The position numbers were made by a program, and so were the translations under genes. Shown in pieces: positions 28,395 through 35,948 of a DNA stretch of 64,000 nucleotides. Numbering within the stretch: position 1 is the first letter of the stretch; each line of letters begins with the position of its first letter. The DNA lies in IMG/VR virus record IMGVR_UViG_3300033153_010610, positions 1 through 64,000 of that record; one strand, 5' to 3'. The notes under the pieces were generated by a model. It was not told the origin of the DNA. It was given only the letters and a program-made list of their open reading frames with translations, and searched no databases. This stretch comes from a virus.

Positions 28395-29901
28395 CGTCGG
28401 GCTCGCCCTGCATTCGTTGCGCAGTGGGATAGGCGCTCAACGCCCCCGAACCCAAGAGGCCTAGCACTCCCTTTGGGATGGCCAAGCTGTCCAGGAAGCG
28501 CTCCTTCCAGTCATCCATAGTCTTCTTGAGTTCTGAGTACGTATCCGGCCAAGGCGCCCCGACTTCGAAGGTGATGTCAGCCACGTGCTTTTGGGATTTG
28601 TACTCTCTGCTGAAGACAACACCCTCGCCCGCGTCTGGCAACTCACCATCATGGAAGTACCCGTCAGACCTCTGAGGGCCACCCATCATGGCTTTATGTA
28701 TGTCCTCGACATCGGCCGTGCCATAACGCTTAGTAAAGTCCGGGTCTCCGTCCCGGTGATGCATGTTTGACGGGCGGTAGACGACCACCCGCCGCAGCCA
28801 AGAGCACATCATTGCGACGCCCTTGCCCAGGTCATTCCGGTGCCAGCGGTCCGCGCATCGGCGCGAGTAGATGTCGGAGGTATCTCCCTCGCGCCGCTCG
28901 GTCACCTCGAAGTTGTGAGGCGGGATAGCCGGCCATGTGTACTTCCCGCACTTCACATACCCTTCTGGGGTCTTGGGATAGATCTGGAAACCGAAGGTCG
29001 GGTTCGGCGGCAAAAGCATGGTCTCGACCATCTTCTTTCTCGCCGAGACGATTGCCTCCTCCAGGCCTACCGGGTCGGGGAAATTATCCAGGCAGCATCG
29101 AGTCCAGGATTGGAGCCCATCCATCAGGTCAGGGTCCAGATTCCGATTGAGCAGGTGCGCGACCAACTCCCGCTGCATTTGATGTGGCAGCGCGAGGACC
29201 TTGAACTGTAATTCGCCCTCTTGAAGGCCCAAGGCCGCACTACGGTGGCCGTCAACATGGTCCGTCAGCCGCAGGGAGGCTATGTGCTTCATCTGAGTCC
29301 AGTCTCGACCCCTCCGGTCATTCTCGGGCTCGTACCACGTGTGGAGATAGTTGGCGGTGAGGCCGTTGACATCTTTGGGCCAGTAACGGCCTTGGCAGCG
29401 ACTGGGGAGGTCATCAAACATGTAGGCCGCGGCGTTACACCGATCATCAACTTCCACGCCGTAGGTGACTTCGCCGCAGTGGTTGCATACGAGATGGAGG
29501 TCAGTCGTAGCCTCTTTGCGCTCGGACTCGATCTGCACACTGGCGAAGTTGGTCAGTGACTGGAGTAGCCATTCTCCCGGAGACTCCACCTCATCCCAAT
29601 TCTCTGGCGCTACCCAGAGATGACCCAACTTGTTCCGCAGGTGCATCAGGATCCCGCTGATGTTGGTAGATACCTCGTACCTGGGTAGGTCCAAGTTCGG
29701 GGCGTCCGACCACGAGTCGATGGACCGACGGTCCCCGGGCCCAAAATAGAAGGCCACAGCAGGACCGGTCAGATGCGACCTGTACGAGCCCAGGCTAGGG
29801 TGGAACGACACGTCGAGACGTATCCCGAGGTTGTCGCTCGTGTAGACCCGGCTCACGATGCCGAGGACAGTCTGCCCGACTAGTTTTGAAAGGGCCGTCA
29901 T
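28387..29901 (-). CDS. Large protein of unknown function
   Basis: 504 residues starting MTALSKLVGQTVLGIVSRVY. The N-terminal 110 residues are strand-rich (IRLDVSFHPSLGSYRSHLTG). About residues 135-170 hold a possible zinc site (LVCNHCGEVTYGVEVDDRC, then RCQG). Residues around 365-400 contain RWHRNDLGKGVAMMCSWLRR. It is the largest gene of the leftward operon apart from virion genes, and precedes the tandem HTH gene with an 8-bp overlap. No enzyme family is recognised. Confidence 0.7.
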   Translation of the reverse strand: MTALSKLVGQTVLGIVSRVYTSDNLGIRLDVSFHPSLGSYRSHLTGPAVAFYFGPGDRRSIDSWSDAPNLDLPRYEVSTNISGILMHLRNKLGHLWVAPENWDEVESPGEWLLQSLTNFASVQIESERKEATTDLHLVCNHCGEVTYGVEVDDRCNAAAYMFDDLPSRCQGRYWPKDVNGLTANYLHTWYEPENDRRGRDWTQMKHIASLRLTDHVDGHRSAALGLQEGELQFKVLALPHQMQRELVAHLLNRNLDPDLMDGLQSWTRCCLDNFPDPVGLEEAIVSARKKMVETMLLPPNPTFGFQIYPKTPEGYVKCGKYTWPAIPPHNFEVTERREGDTSDIYSRRCADRWHRNDLGKGVAMMCSWLRRVVVYRPSNMHHRDGDPDFTKRYGTADVEDIHKAMMGGPQRSDGYFHDGELPDAGEGVVFSREYKSQKHVADITFEVGAPWPDTYSELKKTMDDWKERFLDSLAIPKGVLGLLGSGALSAYPTAQRMQGEPDDE

Positions 29902-29909
29902 GGGACCTC

Positions 29910-30149
29910 CTAGTTCATCACGATGTCGAGCACGACCAGCTTGGTCAGCATCGACATGAGGTGCGTCGTGCGGTCATGCGCCTCCGCCTCCTCCTCAGAG
30001 GCGTAGACGAACAGCCACATCTCCTTACTTTTGGGGTCTGCAGAGTCCGTATGGAAGCGGCCCCATCGGCCATTCTCCATCGGAACCGGAGCGTAGTCGT
30101 TGATGGACTTTAAGAGCACGAATACTCCTGCTTTTGGAGTGGATGTCAT
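29910..30149 (-). CDS. Small hypothetical protein
   Basis: 79 residues starting MTSTPKAGVFVLLKSINDYA. Strand, loop, strand and helix pattern (WGRFHTDSADPKSKEMWLFV, then ASEEEAEAHDRT), as in compact single-domain phage proteins. Nine bp before the 504-residue gene. No family recognised. Confidence 0.65.
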   Translation of the reverse strand: MTSTPKAGVFVLLKSINDYAPVPMENGRWGRFHTDSADPKSKEMWLFVYASEEEAEAHDRTTHLMSMLTKLVVLDIVMN

Positions 30150-30194
30150 TCAGCATTCCTTGCAATTATACTCGTCCTCCATGACGTCTTGTCT

Positions 30195-31073
30195 CTACGA
30201 GACGAGTTTCTTTTGTGAAGGGCCGATGATGGCCAGGATCTCTTCTTTCAGGTCCGAGGTCTCCCCGCGGAGCTTTTCGAGTGGTCTTTTGGGGAGGCGG
30301 AGGACACTGAGCCGCCTTCCTCGATCGACGTCGTCGAGCAGTTTGAGTGTCACCATCCAGATATCCCCTGCGGAGAATCCACCTCGCTGGCCCTTCAACT
30401 TCTGGCGCAACATTGAGATGCGGAAAGACGCTGTCGGGTGATCCGTTGGGAAACGAGAGGGCTCTGCGAAGGCATCTAGGATTTCGTCTACGCGCTCGAT
30501 ATCGAAACGAAGCCGGCCTATGGCAGCGGCTGAGATGGATGGTCGCGGAAGGAAGGTGTGGGTGGCGTAGTAGAAACGTGAGATGTCGTCCCAGGGCAGC
30601 TCAACCTCGTCCAGCGCGACGACTCCCGCCGTGTCTATGTGGTATTGGTAGGGGGACACGTCGATGCCCCCGTGACGTGCCCACACGCCCAGAGTGCGGA
30701 GGACAGTCTGGCGAAGCCGAGAGTGTTTAAGCCCACGACCAGCGAAGATCTGAGCAGGTGTCCGCATCCGGCCCGCATCGATGGTGGTGGATACGTCACG
30801 TTCGCTCGAACTGTGGCAGTTATAAACGAGCAGGAAGGGGCCTTCTACCCCAGACTCGATGATGGCTTTAAGACGGTGTTGGCCGTCAATCAGAGAGCCG
30901 TCGCCATTGAACTTGATGGTCTCCCCGTTTGCGTAGTCCCACCTGCCTGTGCTCATCAAGTGAGCGTATCGGATGACAGTTGTTCGGCTCACCTTACGGA
31001 CGTTTTCGTTGAGGCTTAGGATGTCCTCAGCGACCTGAGGCGTAATCGTTTGCCATTTAGCATCAGGGAGCAT
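30195..31073 (-). CDS. ParB-like nuclease-fold protein
   Basis: 292 residues from the ATG at 31073, with the leader CGGAGAAACACAC. Residues 15-110 carry the ParB/Srx-fold signature: RYAHLMSTGRWDYANG, then IDGQHRLKAIIESG (the DGQHR motif) and a following strand with TTIDAGRMRTPAQIFA. The C-terminal 180 residues are helical and end in a basic tail. Phage proteins of this type are DNA-binding or nuclease-like, and some are CTP- or ATP-dependent. The role here is undetermined. It is the second gene after the divergent region at 31.74 kb. Confidence 0.8.
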   Translation of the reverse strand: MLPDAKWQTITPQVAEDILSLNENVRKVSRTTVIRYAHLMSTGRWDYANGETIKFNGDGSLIDGQHRLKAIIESGVEGPFLLVYNCHSSSERDVSTTIDAGRMRTPAQIFAGRGLKHSRLRQTVLRTLGVWARHGGIDVSPYQYHIDTAGVVALDEVELPWDDISRFYYATHTFLPRPSISAAAIGRLRFDIERVDEILDAFAEPSRFPTDHPTASFRISMLRQKLKGQRGGFSAGDIWMVTLKLLDDVDRGRRLSVLRLPKRPLEKLRGETSDLKEEILAIIGPSQKKLVS

Positions 31074-31137
31074 GTGTGTTTCTCCGTGTGTGATATTCAG
31101 CTTCCACCGATGAAGGTACCCGGCTAGTCTAATCCCG

Positions 31138-31719
31138 TCAAGGGGTTTCCCGGAAGTGCCAGTGACGACCAGGCTGAGGTGCCGGCACCCCAAGCGTTGT
31201 CAGGAGTACCGGCCAATGCTTGTCGGCGATACTCTTCGTCCCACGCTCAAAAGAACTCACCAAAACCATGTGCACCCCCAGGGCTTCCGCTAGGGTACGT
31301 TGTGAGATCCCAGCGTCTGTGCGGGCGCGGAATAGCCAACGTCCGGTCATCAGGTCCCGGATGTGCTTGGTTATGCGCAGCCCCCCAAAGAGTTGGGGAT
31401 TCTTCACATCCGCCATGATAGGTGTGCAGACGTCTTGACGACCCGACGCTCGAGCTTCCAGGAAGGGGCCCTCGTTCAAGATGTAGCAGGTGTCCATGTG
31501 TGGGATGGGGAGCCCGTATAGGACTACCTCCTCGGTAGTCAGCAACAGGGAATCATCAGGATGATCTCGACGGGAGCGGCCGGTGAATTGGCGAATCACA
31601 ATGTGGCCAGTCGGGTTGAAGGTCCGAGTGAGCCCTCCACCTTGTTTGATGTGCAGAACCTTGCCAGTACAATTGACCCAGTTCAGTCTGTCTGGGCGCC
31701 TTGGGGTGCTTGTCGTCAT
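31138..31719 (-). CDS. XRE-family transcription regulator
   Basis: 193 residues from the ATG at 31719 (MTTSTPRRPDRLNWVNCTGK), preferred to 31737 because AAGAGGA then lies at good distance. The N-terminal 120 residues are beta-rich and unrecognised. The C-terminus is a Cro/C1-type HTH: LFRARTDAGISQRTLAEALG, then VHMVLVSSFERGTKSI. It is transcribed leftward from the divergent region that holds the GTTGTCCA/TGGACAAC dyad, so it may regulate that switch and itself. Confidence 0.78.
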   Translation of the reverse strand: MTTSTPRRPDRLNWVNCTGKVLHIKQGGGLTRTFNPTGHIVIRQFTGRSRRDHPDDSLLLTTEEVVLYGLPIPHMDTCYILNEGPFLEARASGRQDVCTPIMADVKNPQLFGGLRITKHIRDLMTGRWLFRARTDAGISQRTLAEALGVHMVLVSSFERGTKSIADKHWPVLLTTLGVPAPQPGRHWHFRETP

Positions 31720-31775
31720 CGCTTCCTCTTGAGACATAAAGCAGTCGTATCAATAATATCGGGAAATAGGTTGAG

Positions 31776-31841
31776 GTTGTCCAGAGACACTTGTTTTAAG
31801 ATTGGCCAGTCATGGACAACAGGCAGTTCTACTGATATAGA
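31776..31841 (+). promoter_or_regulatory. Rightward promoter with inverted-repeat operator
   Basis: TGGACA (31813-31818), a 17-bp spacer and TATAGA (31836-31841) precede the rightward gene at 31874. The -35 is part of an 8-bp inverted repeat, GTTGTCCA (31776-31783) with TGGACAAC (31813-31820), so a bound repressor would cover the promoter. The XRE regulator gene lies on the other side of this region. Confidence 0.6.
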
Positions 31842-31873
31842 ATTGTGCTCAACCTGCAACCCAACGAGGGGAT

Positions 31874-32230
31874 ATGTCGGAAGAACAGGACCTGATTGAG
31901 CGGCTCTTCGCCGCTGCCATTGTCACACTGTGGCGTCAGCCGATTGATCAACCTATTCCAGAGGTAGACTTCTCCATCACTAAGCCCGGAGCAGACATCC
32001 CAGGGTCCGCCCCAAACATCCAAATCCACATCCGCGGCCAACTCGCACAGGCGGTAATCCAGAGGTGTGCTGAGGAACTGGCCGGAGACTCTGTCTACCT
32101 ACAATTGTGCATGAAAGCGTTCGAGTCCCTGCAGGACGCCCTTGGAGTGGCCGTCGTGAATGGATTCGACCTCCCTCCTGAACTCTTGTCGTTGACGGTC
32201 GGACCAGATCCTATCGAGGTCACCCATTGA
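31874..32230 (+). CDS. Hypothetical protein
   Basis: 118 residues starting MSEEQDLIERLFAAAIVTLW after ACGAGGGGAT. Helix at each end with a beta stretch in the middle (FSITKPGADIPGSAPNIQIH). First gene of the rightward SSB/methylase unit. No family recognised. Confidence 0.7.
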   Translation: MSEEQDLIERLFAAAIVTLWRQPIDQPIPEVDFSITKPGADIPGSAPNIQIHIRGQLAQAVIQRCAEELAGDSVYLQLCMKAFESLQDALGVAVVNGFDLPPELLSLTVGPDPIEVTH

Positions 32231-32601
32231 AGCGGGGGCGTCAAAAACCGCACATTATGGGGGTGACCCCGCTCGTGTTGGTTATGATGAGCGACGGGAA
32301 GGCCTGGTCGATTCCGCAACTCGCCTTTGAAATCTCCAAGTTCCGTGAGCTCGGAAAGAACAATGTCCGGCAAGCAGTGGTACACATGAGCATGGGCGGT
32401 CTTCTTGTTCGAGAACACGTAGAACCTCAGAAAGAGGATGGGGTGTTTTTGCGGGAGCAACATGACAGGGAGCGTGGCTGTTTGGCACGCTGGGCCTACC
32501 GATTGACTACGGAGGGCGCTCAGGAATCCTCCTACGTGCTTCAGCGATTGAAGTGCTTCTATGAGTGGTGTCGAGAAGAAGAGGTGATTCTGTTCTCGTA
32601 G
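32227..32601 (+). CDS. Winged-helix-like protein
   Basis: 124 residues if the TTG at 32227 starts it (overlaps the previous stop, GAGGT 5 nt before); the ATG at 32257 is the alternative. The order helix, SIPQLAFEISKFRELGKNNV, QAVVHMSMGGLLVREHV resembles a winged-helix DNA-binding domain with the wing at VREHVEP. The C-terminal third is helical. Likely a transcription or replication accessory protein. Confidence 0.6.
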   Translation: MKRGRQKPHIMGVTPLVLVMMSDGKAWSIPQLAFEISKFRELGKNNVRQAVVHMSMGGLLVREHVEPQKEDGVFLREQHDRERGCLARWAYRLTTEGAQESSYVLQRLKCFYEWCREEEVILFS

Positions 32602-32614
32602 AGAGGAGTTCCCC

Positions 32615-32827
32615 ATGGGCGCAGAAGTACGAAGATGGTACGACCACTTACCGACATCCAAGAATCAACGGAAGCCAAAAGAACAGGTGGAGTTTCGTGG
32701 CTCGGTTGAAGAGTGGGAGAAGAATGGGGGAACCATCACAAGATGCCCGCCCTGTACGGCGAGCGAATACTGGAAAGAGAAGTGTGCGTGGCAATTCAAA
32801 GCAACCAAGGTACCGGGAAACCTGTAG
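32615..32827 (+). CDS. Small basic hypothetical protein
   Basis: 70 residues starting MGAEVRRWYDHLPTSKNQRK after GAGAGGAGTTCCCC. The centre has CPPCTASEYWKEKCAW, three Cys that could contribute to a zinc site. Basic and soluble. It ends just before the next gene's start. Confidence 0.6.
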   Translation: MGAEVRRWYDHLPTSKNQRKPKEQVEFRGSVEEWEKNGGTITRCPPCTASEYWKEKCAWQFKATKVPGNL

Positions 32828-32829
32828 AC

Positions 32830-33120
32830 ATGAACAAGACTGACATCATCGAATCAATCAAAAACCTCGCGCCAGTATCAGCAACCCCTGAGGTGAACCC
32901 GCCGGCCCCCGCCAAACCTGCTGAGCCCACTATGCAAGACGTGGTGGCCGCCATGCAGCAGACGTTCGGGGAACTTCGCCAGCACGCGGAAGCCCTGCAG
33001 GCCAATCACAACGCCCTCGTGCAGACGACGGCCATGATGGCTGAGCTCATTACCCTGCAGGCGCCCAACAGCGAGTTGGCCAGGACTATCATGGCCCGCT
33101 TTACGAGGAACGCGGAATGA
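32830..33120 (+). CDS. Small helical hypothetical protein
   Basis: 96 residues from the ATG at 32830 (MNKTDIIESIKNLAPVSATP). A Pro/Ala linker (PEVNPPAPAKPAEPTM) separates a short N-terminal helix from a coiled coil (residues 38-90). It directly precedes SSB with an overlapping ATGA. No SD is obvious, so the exact start is uncertain. Confidence 0.65.
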   Translation: MNKTDIIESIKNLAPVSATPEVNPPAPAKPAEPTMQDVVAAMQQTFGELRQHAEALQANHNALVQTTAMMAELITLQAPNSELARTIMARFTRNAE

Positions 33121-33572
33121 ACGTAGTTTCGTTGGTCGGCCGTCTCGGGAAAGACCCAGAACTCAAGACCTACGGCGATAAGTGCGTCACCAACTTCTCT
33201 ATCGCTACCTCCAGCAGGTTTCTCGACAAGTCCACAGACACGTGGGTTGAGAAGTCTGAGTGGCATCGATTGGTGGTGTGGAACGCTCAGGCCAAATCGT
33301 GTTGCGCTCAATTGATAAAAGGGTCCCTGGTTTCCGTCCAGGGGTCCTTGCGAACTCGGAAATGGGAGAGCGATCAAGGGACGCGCTACACCACCGAGAT
33401 TATGGTGTCGCGTATCGACTTCCTGACAGGATGGGGGAACAAGGCAAAGGAAGAAGCTGGGGTCTCTTCTGGATACAAAGACTACCAGAACTCCAAGCCT
33501 CAAGCGCAAGCTCAACCCACCATCTCTGAAGGCCACGACAGCTTCTCAGACGACGATGATATTCCTTTCTAA
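33117..33572 (+). CDS. ssb: Single-stranded DNA-binding protein
   Basis: 151 residues starting MNVVSLVGRLGKDPELK. The OB-fold core is complete: VSLVGRLGKDPEL, SIATSSR, EWHRLVVWN, KGSLVSVQGSLRTRKWE and EIMVSRIDFL. A flexible Gln/Ser region and the classic acidic tip DDDDIPF follow. It matches bacterial-type SSB rather than T4 gp32. It binds ssDNA in replication and recruits partners through the C-terminal tip. The 4-bp overlap with the previous gene indicates coupled translation. Confidence 0.93.
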   Translation: MNVVSLVGRLGKDPELKTYGDKCVTNFSIATSSRFLDKSTDTWVEKSEWHRLVVWNAQAKSCCAQLIKGSLVSVQGSLRTRKWESDQGTRYTTEIMVSRIDFLTGWGNKAKEEAGVSSGYKDYQNSKPQAQAQPTISEGHDSFSDDDDIPF

Positions 33573-33587
33573 TCAAGGAGAGAGAAG

Positions 33588-33893
33588 ATGACACTAGCGG
33601 AACACATCGCAGCCGCCACCGCATTTGAAACCGGAGTCCAGTCGAGGCCGAACGTCCAGTGGGCGGTACGTTCCTCGGGGGACAAAGTCCAGTTCATGGC
33701 CACCAATATCCAGGTCAATCTCGACATCCGCTACTCGGTATCTCTGGACGCCTGGAATGGCACTGTCAACGACACCCTGGTACAGGAAGGCGCTCTTGGG
33801 GCCGTGCTTACAGCAGTCCTCGCGGCAGCCCAAGCCATCCTGCAATCTCAGAAGGACCAGCACGACAGTGACATCACCGTCCTGTCCCCGTAG
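33588..33893 (+). CDS. Hypothetical protein
   Basis: 101 residues starting MTLAEHIAAATAFETGVQSR after AAGGAGAGAGAAG. Strands NVQWAVRSSGDKVQFMATN and a helical Ala-rich end (AVLTAVLAAAQAILQ). Directly follows SSB and might belong to the replication group, but nothing specific supports this. Confidence 0.7.
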   Translation: MTLAEHIAAATAFETGVQSRPNVQWAVRSSGDKVQFMATNIQVNLDIRYSVSLDAWNGTVNDTLVQEGALGAVLTAVLAAAQAILQSQKDQHDSDITVLSP

Positions 33894-33901
33894 GAGAACC
33901 C

Positions 33902-34465
33902 ATGACGGAGGTTGATGAAAAACGTCAGCGGATTTTAGAAATGCGAGAGTTCGCTGGTCTCGTTTTAGACAGTCTGTTTGAGTACGCCATGACTGCTCTA
34001 CAGACTGCACTGAACGAGGCAGAAGCGGCTGTTCTTGAGGAACTTACCCATGAGGAGGGAACGGTAGTACTCGAGGAGTCCCTCCGGAACATGGCCACTA
34101 CCTCGTTGGAATTGCTCCCGGATCCTGAGCCAGAGTTGGGGACGCTTGCGGTGCCGGACCCGGAGCCGGACCTCAATTCTCGAACAGAGGCGTACATCAC
34201 GTCCCTATTCCTTCAGGAGTGCCGTCCTCTGACTGTTGGGGAGATGGAAGATGAGGGGGAGATCGCGTTCGAGTTGGTCAATAGTGACACGTCCTTCGAG
34301 GAGGTCCTTCAGGAGATGGAAGAACGTGGCTTGGTGAGTTCCGCCTTCTCTGACCTGAACTATAAGGTGTGGGACCTGACTGAGACGTTCATGGCTGCTC
34401 TCCAGGAGGCGGAAGATGCTGTTGCAGCAGGACATGTTCCGGGCGTCGAGCCCACCGACGATTGA
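33902..34465 (+). CDS. Acidic hypothetical protein
   Basis: 187 residues starting MTEVDEKRQRILEMREFAGL after GGAGAACCC. Two helical domains are joined by a linker rich in PDPEPE repeats (residues 73-92). The C-terminal domain (LTVGEMEDEGEIAFELVNSD, then LQEMEERGLVSSAF) looks like a winged helix. Its last 50 bp overlap the methylase gene. Confidence 0.65.
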   Translation: MTEVDEKRQRILEMREFAGLVLDSLFEYAMTALQTALNEAEAAVLEELTHEEGTVVLEESLRNMATTSLELLPDPEPELGTLAVPDPEPDLNSRTEAYITSLFLQECRPLTVGEMEDEGEIAFELVNSDTSFEEVLQEMEERGLVSSAFSDLNYKVWDLTETFMAALQEAEDAVAAGHVPGVEPTDD

Positions 34466-34958
34466 CCCCGAGAGCGGCGACGAGAACTACACACCTCCTG
34501 AAATCCTATCGCGAGTCCGGATTGCGTTGGGAGGTCAGATAGACCTCGACCCCGCGAGTTGCGATATCGCCCAATGCGTCATCAAGGCGCGGGACTACTA
34601 CACCATAAAGGATGATGGTCTGATGTTGCCGTGGTATGGCAGGGTGTTTCTGAACCCTCCGTATAGTCAGCCGGCGTGTCGCCTGTTCGTCCGGAAGCTA
34701 ATCGCGTCTCACAAGGCCGGACACGTCCGTAAGGCGGTCCTGTTGATGAACGCGTCCGTTAGCACCATCGCGTTCCACGAGGCGGCAGCGTATGCTCTCA
34801 GGACCTGTCTGCCCAAAGGCCGCATAGGGTTCTGGCGCCCGACTGGTGAGATCCGGAATCAGAACCGATACGACCAGGTATTCTTCTGGTTCGGTTACCA
34901 CACAGGCAACTTTGAGAAGGCTTTCTCCGACTTCGGGTTGATCGGTAATTTGAGATAG
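34416..34958 (+). CDS. DNA N6-adenine methyltransferase (phage Dam type)
   Basis: 180 residues from the ATG at 34416, with CAGGAGGCGGAAG before it. Typical phage Dam features: DENYTPPEIL, DLDPAS (residues 43-48, SAM site region) and FLNPPYSQPA with NPPY at 80-83 (catalytic motif IV). The later RIGFWRPTGEIR resembles the closing part of the family. It methylates adenine N6 in DNA. In phage Mu, Dam methylation controls mom; whether it links to the Mom-like gene here is open. Confidence 0.88.
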   Translation: MLLQQDMFRASSPPTIDPESGDENYTPPEILSRVRIALGGQIDLDPASCDIAQCVIKARDYYTIKDDGLMLPWYGRVFLNPPYSQPACRLFVRKLIASHKAGHVRKAVLLMNASVSTIAFHEAAAYALRTCLPKGRIGFWRPTGEIRNQNRYDQVFFWFGYHTGNFEKAFSDFGLIGNLR

Positions 34959-34969
34959 AATGGGGTCGT

Positions 34970-35137
34970 ATGCCTGATGGGGAACACATCCAGTACGACT
35001 TCAAGCAACACCTCATCATCTGCACCCGCTGCGGGGTAGAGGTGAAGTGGAACTTGGGGCTGGCCACTCTAACTGAGATGATCGAAGGCCTCATGAGGAT
35101 TCGACGGGAGCATGGAAATTGTGTGAAGCTGACCTGA
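34970..35137 (+). CDS. Very small zinc-ribbon-like protein
   Basis: 55 residues starting MPDGEHIQYDFKQHLIICTR. CTRCGVEV and a later HGNC could form a Cys/His zinc site. The SD is weak (GGGG 4 nt before the ATG). It fills the gap after the methylase and overlaps the next gene's upstream start codon. No family recognised. Confidence 0.6.
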   Translation: MPDGEHIQYDFKQHLIICTRCGVEVKWNLGLATLTEMIEGLMRIRREHGNCVKLT

Positions 35138-35322
35138 CCGAACAGGAGATGCGGCACAAGATGTGGACTCACGTCCAGTATCTGCAGGCTGAGATGCTCA
35201 TCACAAGGGTTCTGATGGCAAGGGACCAAACACCTGCCAGCTTTCAGAAGTATACGACTAAACGTGAGGAACTACTGGAGGCATATCAAGAATACGCAAG
35301 GATGACCAGTGCGCCATCTTGA
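35119..35322 (+). CDS. Small helical hypothetical protein
   Basis: 67 residues if the TTG at 35119 is used; the ATGs at 35149 and 35161 are alternatives. Almost entirely helical (TEQEMRHKMWTHVQYLQAEM), probably a coiled coil. Context and codon pattern support a gene, but the start is uncertain. Confidence 0.5.
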   Translation: MCEADLTEQEMRHKMWTHVQYLQAEMLITRVLMARDQTPASFQKYTTKREELLEAYQEYARMTSAPS

Positions 35323-35330
35323 AGGGTGGC

Positions 35331-35441
35331 GTGCTCGAGTTCAAAATAGACGACGTAAGTCGGCGATCACCTGGGCAGTCGAAGGGACAAGGTGGTCTTG
35401 GGTCAGATGGAGGTTCTGGAAGTGGATATGGAGGAAGGTAG
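35331..35441 (+). CDS. Possible tiny Gly/Ser-rich protein
   Basis: 36 residues from the GTG at 35331 to a TAG that touches the next ATG (35442). Begins MLEFKIDDVSRRSPGQ and ends in Gly/Ser repeats (GGLGSDGGSGSGYGGR). It fills the gap exactly and is coupled to the next gene, but composition alone cannot prove it. A competing frame (35309-35500) overlaps the neighbours and looks worse. Confidence 0.3.
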   Translation: MLEFKIDDVSRRSPGQSKGQGGLGSDGGSGSGYGGR

Positions 35442-35948
35442 ATGAAGGCCAACAAAACGAAGCCCACACCGATTCAGAGGATGGCCCGCCGTCATCGTGA
35501 CCTAACGATCAAGTCGTCTAAGGTTGGCTTGAGTGAACAGGAGAAGGAAGAGTACAAGGCAATCACCATTCGGCTACAGCGAATCCAGAAGCCCATCAGC
35601 GAGTCCGGCGAGAAGCCCTTCGAGATGCAGGGTCGTCTGTTGCGCCAGGCTGCTGTCTGGGAGCGTACGGCTCGGTCGATGGCTGACGTCATCGAGAAGT
35701 TCCAAACTGTCGTGAGTGAGAGTGCTCAGGAGGACGGGACCTTCCAGTCCGAGGATCTCACCGAACTGCACGAGGTGCTGAGTTCTGGCGGTGACCTGAT
35801 GGAGTGGTACATGAAGTCAGTGGAGGGGTCCGTCGCTCCCGTCGTCCCCGGGGAAGAACCCAGTGGGTCGAGTCCCGACTCCCATGAGGAAGTCATCGGC
35901 GGCGGGGGTCCCAAAACCGGGTTGCCTCCCACTCCTTCCGAAGGCTGA
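35442..35948 (+). CDS. Hypothetical helical protein overlapping the terminase end
   Basis: 168 residues starting MKANKTKPTPIQRMARRHRD after GGAGGAAGGTAG. Basic N-terminus, a helical middle (residues 30-125) and a disordered Pro/Gly/Ser end. The last 44 codons are antisense to the terminase C-terminus (132-bp overlap). The position next to terminase and the basic start would suit a small terminase or nuclease accessory, which is inference only. Confidence 0.65.
   Translation: MKANKTKPTPIQRMARRHRDLTIKSSKVGLSEQEKEEYKAITIRLQRIQKPISESGEKPFEMQGRLLRQAAVWERTARSMADVIEKFQTVVSESAQEDGTFQSEDLTELHEVLSSGGDLMEWYMKSVEGSVAPVVPGEEPSGSSPDSHEEVIGGGGPKTGLPPTPSEG

Noticed and set aside
30195-31073. Plasmid-type partition system
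   Set aside because: Only a ParB-like fold is present, with no ParA ATPase or centromere-like repeats adjacent. Phage ParB-like proteins often have other roles.
35309-35500. 63-codon frame with many Trp and Arg
   Set aside because: Overlaps the start of the gene at 35442 by 59 bp and has a GTG start without an SD. The smaller frame ending at 35441 fits better.
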